Assembly: GCF_035944375.1 (NCBI RefSeq)
Contig: NZ_DASZBE010000007.1
Source: Allobosea sp035944375
GTDB lineage: Bacteria > Pseudomonadota > Alphaproteobacteria > Rhizobiales > Beijerinckiaceae
DNA: 64,000 nucleotides
Strand: one strand, 5' to 3'
Shown here one piece after another: positions 57,569 to 64,000 of the stretch. Made by a program: the position numbers and the translations under genes. The notes beneath the pieces are model-generated. The model made no database searches. It was not told where the DNA came from and saw nothing but the letters and a program-made list of their open reading frames with translations. How positions within the stretch are numbered: position 1 is the first letter of the stretch; each line of letters begins with the position of its first letter.

Positions 57569-58165
57569 ATGACCACGACCCGTCGCAGCCTGATCAAGGG
57601 GAGCCTCGCCCTGGCCGGTGCCGGCATCGCGGCCGGGCCGCTCGCCGGCCCTGCGCTCGCGCAACAATCCTACGGCCAGAGCCGCTCCTTTTCCCAGAAC
57701 GAACTCGTCAGCTCCGGCCACCAGTTCTTCGGCAATGTCTCGCGCGGCCTGGCCCTGACGGTCGAGGAGGCGGTCCGCCGCTGGGGCGAACCCAACGGCT
57801 ATGTGCTCGGCCAGGAGGCGGCCGGGGCCTTCGTCGGAGGGCTGCGCTATGGCGAGGGCACGCTGTTCACGCGCAACGCCGGCGACCGCAAGGTGTTCTG
57901 GCAGGGCCCCTCGGTCGGCTTCGATTTCGGTGGCGAGGGCTCGCGCACGATGATGCTGGTCTATGGGCTGCCGACGGTGGACGCGCTGTATCAGCGCTTC
58001 GTCGGCGTCGATGGCTCGGCCTATTTCATCGGGGGCTTCGGCTTCACGGCACTGGCGGCGGAGGGCGTCACCGTGGTGCCGATCCGGACCGGTGTCGGCT
58101 GGCGGCTCGGCGTCAATCTCGGCTATCTCAAATTCACCCCGCAGGCGACCTGGAACCCATTCTGA
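57569..58165 (+). CDS. eipA: EipA-like envelope protein (DUF1134)
   Basis: ATG 57569 has GGAG 11 bases upstream and gives 198 residues. A signal with RRSLIKGSLALAGAGIAAG (Tat type) precedes the DUF1134 domain: LTVEEAVRRWGEPNGYVLGQ, KVFWQGPSVGFDFGGEGSR and GVGWRLGVNLGYLKFTPQA. Brucella EipA, of this family, is needed for envelope integrity and its gene is regulated by CtrA. The 260 bases upstream hold no other convincing gene. Confidence 0.9.
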   Translation: MTTTRRSLIKGSLALAGAGIAAGPLAGPALAQQSYGQSRSFSQNELVSSGHQFFGNVSRGLALTVEEAVRRWGEPNGYVLGQEAAGAFVGGLRYGEGTLFTRNAGDRKVFWQGPSVGFDFGGEGSRTMMLVYGLPTVDALYQRFVGVDGSAYFIGGFGFTALAAEGVTVVPIRTGVGWRLGVNLGYLKFTPQATWNPF

Positions 58166-58257
58166 CCGCGGCTGCGTGCTGCCGTTACGAAATCCGATTT
58201 CCCGTTTCGGGCGCGTTGCCGTAATCTGACACTCCCTTGTTTGTGGAGCCGTTCGCC

Positions 58258-59517
58258 TTGATCGAAGCTGTCATGCTCGTCGCGCTCGGCTTCCTGTGCG
58301 CCAGCCTGTTGGCGCTGTCGATCGTGCCGGCCCTCAACCGGCGCGCCGACCGGCTGGCGCGCAAGCGGGCGGAGGCGGCCTTTCCGCTTTCTCTTGCCGA
58401 GATCGCGGCCGATCGCGACCATCTGCGCGCCGAGCTGGCGCTGCGCGCCCGCACGCTGGAGCAGGAGGTGGAGCGCAGCTTCGCCGCCAAGGCGTCTGCG
58501 ATGCAGGACCTCGGCCGCCGCGACATGAGGATCGGTGAACTCGAGAACGTGGTCAGCGCGCGCGACGGGCGGATCGCCGGTCTCGAAGGCGATCTCGACG
58601 AAACGCGCGGCGTGCTGGCGCAGACCCAGGCGGCCCTGGCGACGGAGAGCGCGACGCTGGCCGAGACGAGGGCCACGCTCGAACAGCGCCTCGCCGACCT
58701 CGCGAGCATCGAGCGGGACCTGTCGGAGACGCGCGGCTCGCTGACCGGGACCAGTGCCGACCTCGCCGCGCGCGAGGCCGAACTGGCCGGCGAGCGGGAG
58801 ACGCTGGGACGGACCCAGGCGCTGCTGGCCGACCGCGACGGCGAACTCGCCCGGCTGCGGCAGGATTACGACCAGATTCGCGTGGCGCAGGTCGAGGACC
58901 GGACGAAGATCATGGTGCTCGAGGCCAAGGCGACGGATCTCACCGACAGGCTGGCCGCGAAGGAGCGGGACCATGCCGCGAGCCAGGCCGCGCTCGCGGC
59001 GATGACCGAGGATCGCGACAGCGAGCGCCTGCGGGCGGATGCGCTCGCGGCGCGGACGGCTCAGGCGGAGGCCGGGCTGGCCGCGGCGGATGCCCGCTCC
59101 GTTTCGGCCGGCGTGGAAGCAGCGCGCATCGAGACGCTGCTGGCGCAGGAGGTCGCGGCGCATGCCGCCGAGCGGGAGACGAGGCAGGCACTGGCACTGG
59201 AACTCGCCGAAGCACGCGCGGCCAGCGACGCGCGGCTCGAAGACGCGGGCCGGGAGATCGTCACGCTGCGTGCGGATCTGCGGGCTCGGGACGAGCAGAT
59301 CGAGACGATTCATGCCGAGCTCCAGACCCTGCAGGGCGCGCTCGAGCAGTCGCGCGCCGAGCGGGCCCGGCTGAAGCGCGAGGCGGCCGAGGCGCGCAAG
59401 GCAGGCGCCGCGGCGCCTGCGCCCGACCCGGAGGCCAATGCCGCGCTGCGGCGCGAGATCATGGCGGTCGCCGAGCGGCTGATGAACCTGCCGCCGCAGC
59501 AGGAAGCGGCCGAGTAG
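58258..59517 (+). CDS. Membrane-anchored coiled-coil protein
   Basis: A TTG at 58258 with GTGGAG 9 bases upstream is the best-supported start (419 residues); TTG 58237 is also open. One TM helix at the N-terminus (VMLVALGFLCASLLALSIV) is followed by over 350 residues of coiled coil with many Arg/Glu heptads. An Ala/Pro-rich turn and a final helix LRREIMAVAERLMNLPPQQ end the protein. Such proteins are common in Hyphomicrobiales and have no assigned role; spacing or scaffolding at the membrane is possible. Confidence 0.75.
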   Translation: MIEAVMLVALGFLCASLLALSIVPALNRRADRLARKRAEAAFPLSLAEIAADRDHLRAELALRARTLEQEVERSFAAKASAMQDLGRRDMRIGELENVVSARDGRIAGLEGDLDETRGVLAQTQAALATESATLAETRATLEQRLADLASIERDLSETRGSLTGTSADLAAREAELAGERETLGRTQALLADRDGELARLRQDYDQIRVAQVEDRTKIMVLEAKATDLTDRLAAKERDHAASQAALAAMTEDRDSERLRADALAARTAQAEAGLAAADARSVSAGVEAARIETLLAQEVAAHAAERETRQALALELAEARAASDARLEDAGREIVTLRADLRARDEQIETIHAELQTLQGALEQSRAERARLKREAAEARKAGAAAPAPDPEANAALRREIMAVAERLMNLPPQQEAAE

Positions 59518-59620
59518 CGCGCTTTCCCCTGCAAACGCCGTTCCCCCTGCCGCGATGATGCTCTAGGAAGGCGCGCCTGCGCTTCGGTCGCCCTGCTTCC
59601 AACGAGATGGTCTTCGCCCC

Positions 59621-60559
59621 GTGACTGACACCCGCTACGATCTCCTCTGCATCGGTGAGCCGCTGGGCGAATTCAACGCCACCCGCGCCGACAGCGGCGC
59701 GTTTCAGTTCGGCCATGGCGGCGACACATCCAACTGCGCCATCGCGGCCGCGCGCCAGGGCGCCAAGACGACCTATCTCGGTGCGCTCGGCGACGACATG
59801 GCGGGGCGCTCGATCCGTGATCTCTGGCGCCGCGAGGGGGTCGATGACAGCCATGTCACGACGCATCCAAGTGCACCGACGGGGCTCTATTTCGTCGATC
59901 ACGGGCCGTCGGGCCATGTCTTCTCCTATTTGCGCGCAGGCTCGGCCGCGAGCCTGATGGGGCCGCGTGACGTGCCCCGCGAGTTGATCGCATCAGTGCG
60001 GATCGTGCAGGCGTCCGGCATTAGCCAGGCGATCTCGGCCTCGGCCTGCGATGCGGTGTTCGAGGCTTTCGCGATCGCTCGCGAGGCCGGCGTGATCACG
60101 GCCTACGACACCAATCTGCGCCTCAAGCTCTGGCCGCTGCCCCGGGCGAAGGCAATCATCAACGCGGCCTGCGGCATGGCCGACATCGTGCTGCCGGGCT
60201 ATGACGACGCCACGCAGCTCACCGGGCTCAGCGATGCCGACGCCATCGCCGATTTCTATCTGCGGCTGGGCGCCAAGATCGTCGCGCTCACACTCGGCCA
60301 TGAGGGCTCGCTGGTCGCGACGCCGGAGCGCCGCGAGCGGCTGGTGCCGATCAAGGTGGACGCGATCGACGCCACGGGCGCCGGCGACTGCTATGACGGG
60401 GCCTTCCTCGCCGAATACATCCGCACCGGCGACGCCTTTGCCGCCGGAGCCTACGCCAATGTCGCCGCGGCCCTGTCCACCCAGGGCTTCAGCGCCGTGG
60501 CGCCCCTGCCGCGCCGCGCCGATGTTGAGGCGCGTATGGCTCTCGAAGCAGCCCGTTGA
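59621..60559 (+). CDS. PfkB family sugar/adenosine kinase
   Basis: GTG 59621 gives 312 residues. The PfkB motifs are clear: FGHGGDTSNCAIAAARQGAK near the N-terminus and DATGAGDCYDGAFLAEYI with the catalytic Asp and anion hole near the C-terminus. The nucleotide region includes KIVALTLGHEGSLVAT. 2-keto-3-deoxygluconate kinase or a related sugar kinase is likely; the substrate cannot be read with certainty. Confidence 0.88.
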   Translation: MTDTRYDLLCIGEPLGEFNATRADSGAFQFGHGGDTSNCAIAAARQGAKTTYLGALGDDMAGRSIRDLWRREGVDDSHVTTHPSAPTGLYFVDHGPSGHVFSYLRAGSAASLMGPRDVPRELIASVRIVQASGISQAISASACDAVFEAFAIAREAGVITAYDTNLRLKLWPLPRAKAIINAACGMADIVLPGYDDATQLTGLSDADAIADFYLRLGAKIVALTLGHEGSLVATPERRERLVPIKVDAIDATGAGDCYDGAFLAEYIRTGDAFAAGAYANVAAALSTQGFSAVAPLPRRADVEARMALEAAR

Positions 60560-60574
60560 CCAACGAAACCCGCC

Positions 60575-60680
60575 GTCATCCTGGGCGACCGAAGGTCGTC
60601 CCGGGATCCATCCTAAAGTGCAGTCGGAGCCCTATGATGGATCCCGGAGCTGCGCCGCTTCGCGGCTTGTCCAGGATGAC
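60575..60680. repeat. Host dispersed palindromic element
   Basis: The 106 bases form an imperfect inverted repeat. The left arm is gtcatcctgggc...gggatccatc (60575-60612) and the right arm gatggatcccgg...ccaggatgac (60636-60680). Each arm has its own small hairpin (gaccgaaggtc on the left, gccgcttcgcggc on the right). It fills most of the gap between the kinase and HAD genes. A half copy lies inside the prophage at 17787-17830. Confidence 0.8.
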
Positions 60681-60730
60681 GCGGTGTTTCCCTGTTAAAT
60701 CATCATGATCGAAGCGAAGAAGGCAACGTA

Positions 60731-61687
60731 ATGGCCGTCAAGATTCTGGAAACGGCGGGCGCGCTGCTCGCCCGCTATGACGTGCTGATCAGCGATGTCT
60801 GGGGCGTGGTGCATGACGGTGTCTGGGCGCTGCCGCCGGCCTGCGAGGCGCTGACGCGCTACCGAGAGCAGGGCGGGGCGGTGGTGCTGCTCTCCAACGC
60901 GCCTGCGCCCTCCGAACAGGTGGCCGACCTCCTCGACAAGAAGCGGGTGCCGCGCGACGCCTGGGACCGGCTGATCACCTCCGGCGATGTCACGCGCTCG
61001 CTCATCGCCGAGAGCCACCACCGCAAGATCTTCCATATCGGCTGGCAGAGCGACCGCGCCGTCTTCGACCGCGCCGATGTCGAGCTGGTCTCCGAGGACG
61101 AGGCCGATCTCGTCGTCGCCACCGAGCTCAACGACTATCGCACCGAGCAGCCGGAGCAGTACCGCCCCCTGCTGGAGCGCTTTGCGGCGCGGGGGCTGCC
61201 CTTCATCTGCGGGAATCCCGATCTCGTCGTCCATGTCGGGCATGATCTTCTGCCCTGCGCTGGCTCGCTCGCGCTGATCTATGAGGAGCTCGGCGGCCGC
61301 GTCGCCTATGCCGGCAAGCCCTATCGCCCGGCCTATGACCTGGCTCTGGAGGCGGCCCGCTCGGCGCGCGGCGGCCATCCGGCCGATCCCGCGAAGGTGC
61401 TGGTGATCGGCGACGCGGTCCGCACGGATCTCGCCGGCGCGCGGCTGATGGGCTTCGACAGCCTGTTCATCGCCGGCGGCATCCACCGCGACGAGACGAT
61501 GCGCGACGGGGTGCTCGATCCGGCGGGGCTCGAGGCCGTGCTGGCGGGGCTGACGGTCAAGCCGGTCGCGGCGATGGCGGCGCTGGGGGAGGGGCGGCGC
61601 CGACATCTTCAGCCAACGGATCATCCTGTTCCCGAGGGAACTGCCGCGGCCGCCTCGCTCTCGCACTATGGCATGCCGAAGCGATGA
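60731..61687 (+). CDS. HAD-IIA superfamily hydrolase (TIGR01459-like)
   Basis: The 318-residue enzyme has the HAD motifs DVLISDVWGVVHDGVWALP (motif I, nucleophile and acid as DVWGV), LLSNAPAP (motif II), a Lys in YAGKPYRPAYDLALEA and VLVIGDAVRTDLAGARLMG (motif IV). A C2 cap lies between motifs II and III. It should be a phosphatase of small metabolites. The last 40 residues are low-complexity and may be extra. Confidence 0.88.
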   Translation: MAVKILETAGALLARYDVLISDVWGVVHDGVWALPPACEALTRYREQGGAVVLLSNAPAPSEQVADLLDKKRVPRDAWDRLITSGDVTRSLIAESHHRKIFHIGWQSDRAVFDRADVELVSEDEADLVVATELNDYRTEQPEQYRPLLERFAARGLPFICGNPDLVVHVGHDLLPCAGSLALIYEELGGRVAYAGKPYRPAYDLALEAARSARGGHPADPAKVLVIGDAVRTDLAGARLMGFDSLFIAGGIHRDETMRDGVLDPAGLEAVLAGLTVKPVAAMAALGEGRRRHLQPTDHPVPEGTAAAASLSHYGMPKR

Positions 61688-61703
61688 AGCCGTGGGGCAT
61701 GTG

Positions 61704-62165
61704 ATGGTCAAAATGGTTGTCGATGAGGAATATGGCTGTTCGCTTGAGCTGACCCTGGGCGTGGGGCCTGGTCGAGCCAACAATGTCGACGATGTCGCCT
61801 ATGTTCAGTTCCTGCTGAACAAGGTTATCCAGAATCCGCAATATGCCACCATCCGCAAGATGTGCGGAGCGCACGGCAAAAAGCTGGCCGTCGATGGTAT
61901 CATCGGCCCCAAGACAAAATCGCAAATCAAGGCGATCCAGCTCTACATGAAGAGGTGGGAGCCGAGGCTCGTCGCCGACGGCTGCATCGACCAGTTTCGC
62001 GCCAGCGACAACCTGGACAAGCGGTCTCGTTACACCTTCTGGCTGCTGCTGTTTGCCATCACGACGGTCTTCAAGGGGGCTATCTCTGACCTCGTCGACG
62101 AACCGGATTTCCCGCCGAAACTCGCTGCGATGGGCAAAACGGTGCAGAATTTCAACGCCGCGTGA
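61704..62165 (+). CDS. Small peptidoglycan-binding-like protein
   Basis: ATG 61704 gives 153 residues. The centre resembles a PG_binding_1 unit: VAYVQFLLNKVIQNPQ, then KLAVDGIIGPKTKSQIKAIQ, with the VDGIIGPKT hallmark. No signal peptide is visible; one hydrophobic stretch (FWLLLFAITTVFKGAI) lies near the C-terminus. GC is lower than in the neighbours. The stop overlaps the end of the convergent YfhO-like gene by 14 bases. Export and function are uncertain. Confidence 0.62.
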   Translation: MVKMVVDEEYGCSLELTLGVGPGRANNVDDVAYVQFLLNKVIQNPQYATIRKMCGAHGKKLAVDGIIGPKTKSQIKAIQLYMKRWEPRLVADGCIDQFRASDNLDKRSRYTFWLLLFAITTVFKGAISDLVDEPDFPPKLAAMGKTVQNFNAA

Positions 62166-64000
62166 TGGTCCCGGCCGGTTGGGTGCGCAGCCGCTTCCCC
62201 ACATCCTGGAACAGCCCCCGGAACGGCCTGAACACGAAGCGCACCGTCGAGCGGCCCGGCGGGACCGCCACGGCCCGGAACAGCACATTCGCCCGCAGGA
62301 TTTCGGCCGGGGCGCCATCGATCTCGACCTGCCACCAGGGGTGCCAGACATCGTTGAGCACGACATAGCCGCCCTGGGGCGCCTCGACCCGAAGCGTCAC
62401 CTCGGTGGTACCGTAATCGGCGATGCGGACGCTACCGGCCGGGCTCTGGCCAGGTGGGTTGGCACCCGCGGGAGCCGCCGCGGCCGCAGGCCGCCCGGTC
62501 GCCAGCGGGTCGCGCGGGAGCGGCGGCAGGGGGCGGTCGAGCAGCACGGTCCGGCGCGGGTCGAATCCTTCAGGCCATTGGCCGGTGGCGAGGATCGCGT
62601 CGAAATCGGCGGCCTCGGCGTTGGCCACGAGCAGGACGCGGGGAAGCGCGCGCGGGTTCTCGTAGACATAGGCGTCGGGCGTGCGGGCGATCAGGGTCAG
62701 GTCGCCGGGCTTGAGCGCCTTGTCGATCTGCTCGACGGGCACGCCGGTGGCGATGAAGCGCAGCCCGAGCATGTCGGCCAGCAGCGAGCGGTAGCCCGGC
62801 ATCAGCGGCGAGAAAGTGCGCTGGTCGGGCAAAGCGACATGATCGCCCGCGCCGGTGGCCTTGCTGTAGATCCCGAGCCGCAGCGGGTTGTAGCCAAGCG
62901 TGTTGTCGAGCCGGTGGACGAGGCTGGCATTGGGCCAGTGGAAGCCGATGCCGGCGAGTTCGATGCGGTCACGCCGGTCGGGGCCGGCGGTGGCGGCGGT
63001 CTCACTCTTGAGCAGGGCGATGGTCTCGTTGGTGCTGTCGGCCCGCAGCACGTCGTAATCCTGCGCCGGCAGGGCGGTGGATTCGCTGGGACCATTGTTG
63101 ACCGAAAGGTCGATGGTCAGGGTGGCGGCCAGCACGATCGCCGCCGCCAGCCCGGCGCCTCGCAGGGCAAAGCCGCGCGCCGCAACAAGTGCCCCGATCG
63201 CCAGCACGCCGCAGAGCAGAGCGGTGACCAGCGGCACGGCTGCAACGGACAGGCGTCCCACCGTCCAGGCGAGCCAGAGCGCTAGGGCGAGCGCACCCGC
63301 GAAGATCGCCACCTCGACGACGCGCTGCCAGGGCTTCGCGCGCGGGGCGGTATCGCTCATGACGAGATGGGTGAGATAGCCGCCGAGCAGGGCCAGGAGC
63401 GCGCCGAGGATGAAGAGCGCGTCGGCCGGGCGGCGGTAGAAGGACACGCCGGGAAGCTCGAACAGCAGGCGGAAGCCCGGGGTGAAGCGGCCGAGCGCGA
63501 AGATCAGAACGAGCAGGGCCGCGACGCTGAGCGCGACGATCTCGCGGCGCAGCAGCGCGCCGCGGACGATTCCGATGGTCAGGATCAGCCCCATCGGGAT
63601 CAGGCCGAGATAGAGCTGGCTCATGTTGCGGGCGAGGTAGAGGTCCTGGGGCCCAAAGCGGGCCTCGAAGGCGGGGCTCGGCGCGCCCCAGAAATTCTCC
63701 AGCGGGCCGGCCGCGCCGAACAGATTGGCGAAGAGCCCTGTCAGCAGGGCGGCCGGGTGCAGCGAGCCCTTGCCGGCGCCGATGAGGTCGATGGTGGGGC
63801 GGTTGGAGCCTTCCGCGAGGATGGCGGTTAGCAGGATCGGCACCGTCGCGACCAGCAGGGCCCCGACCCCACCCGCGAGCAGGGGGAGCAGGCTCGTCTT
63901 CAGGGCCCGCCAGGGCTGGCGCGCCATGGCAATGGCGGCGAGCACGAGCCCGGCCAGGACATAGACGCCGAGCAGCGCGACCTGGTCGCGCCCCAGCACC
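62152..64000 (-). CDS. YfhO-like multi-TM membrane protein, C-terminal part (cut by window edge)
   Basis: The frame is open to the right edge, so the start is not visible. At least eight TM helices lie in the first 300 visible residues, with GKGSLHPAALLTGLFANLFG and LIPMGLILTIGIVRGALLRR. The periplasmic C-terminal part contains GGYVVLNDVWHPWWQVEIDG and PPGRSTVRFVFRPFRGL, typical of YfhO-type proteins related to glycosyltransferases. Substrate unknown. Confidence 0.8.
   Translation of the reverse strand, partial: VLGRDQVALLGVYVLAGLVLAAIAMARQPWRALKTSLLPLLAGGVGALLVATVPILLTAILAEGSNRPTIDLIGAGKGSLHPAALLTGLFANLFGAAGPLENFWGAPSPAFEARFGPQDLYLARNMSQLYLGLIPMGLILTIGIVRGALLRREIVALSVAALLVLIFALGRFTPGFRLLFELPGVSFYRRPADALFILGALLALLGGYLTHLVMSDTAPRAKPWQRVVEVAIFAGALALALWLAWTVGRLSVAAVPLVTALLCGVLAIGALVAARGFALRGAGLAAAIVLAATLTIDLSVNNGPSESTALPAQDYDVLRADSTNETIALLKSETAATAGPDRRDRIELAGIGFHWPNASLVHRLDNTLGYNPLRLGIYSKATGAGDHVALPDQRTFSPLMPGYRSLLADMLGLRFIATGVPVEQIDKALKPGDLTLIARTPDAYVYENPRALPRVLLVANAEAADFDAILATGQWPEGFDPRRTVLLDRPLPPLPRDPLATGRPAAAAAPAGANPPGQSPAGSVRIADYGTTEVTLRVEAPQGGYVVLNDVWHPWWQVEIDGAPAEILRANVLFRAVAVPPGRSTVRFVFRPFRGLFQDVGKRLRTQPAGTITRR

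Overview
The window is GC-rich (mostly about 65-70% G+C by eye) alphaproteobacterial DNA. CtrA, ChpT, SciP, FlbD and an EipA/DUF1134 protein together point to the Hyphomicrobiales; a Bosea-like host is my best guess, and this is inference. Two blocks are joined at a tRNA gene: a temperate siphophage prophage (1 to about 25,405, running off the left edge) and host chromosome (about 25,386 to 64,000) dominated by flagellar, chemotaxis and CtrA-pathway genes.

Prophage. The layout is lambda-like. An immunity region at 17,098-18,735 has a palindromic operator cluster at each end (core TACCCG-N3-CGGGTA). Between them lie a LexA/CI-type repressor (17,171-17,761, +) and a convergent two-TM plus HIRAN-domain protein (17,858-18,622, -). 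From the left operators one long minus-strand unit runs cro, CII-like, zinc-ribbon protein, ParB/MT-A70 methylase, replication initiator with internal iterons, NusG-like protein, HNH, TerS, TerL, portal, protease, capsid, connectors, tail tube, frameshifted G/GT chaperone and the start of the tape measure. From the right operators a plus-strand unit of tightly overlapping genes (18,736-25,407) includes a GapR/DUF2312 protein, a DUF5131 protein and a large serine recombinase whose stop codon lies inside the tRNA(CAU) gene, the presumed integration site. Three plus-strand genes sit against the flow of the late unit: one exported protein (547-750) and two low-GC membrane proteins (12,759-13,214 and 13,519-14,283). 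They look like morons. Lysis genes, most tail genes and the far attachment site lie beyond the left edge.

Host. After a methyltransferase and mnmA come fliK-flgD-sciP-fliF-fliG-fliH-fliN-flbD, an insert of two paralogous Tat-signal proteins around an MFS transporter, then flhA. After a stretch of transport and metal-related genes come fliJ and fliI (separated by an opposing MFS gene), a small membrane protein, ctrA, and an opposing cheA-cheW-cheY-cheB-cheR unit headed by chpT. The flagellar hardware, its regulators (FlbD, SciP) and the last steps of the CckA-ChpT-CtrA phosphorelay are thus close together, with CtrA-box-like sequences before sciP, fliF, flhA and ctrA. The right end holds cysQ, a YHS protein, eipA, a coiled-coil membrane protein, a PfkB kinase, a HAD hydrolase, a small peptidoglycan-binding-like protein and the C-terminal part of a YfhO-like membrane protein.
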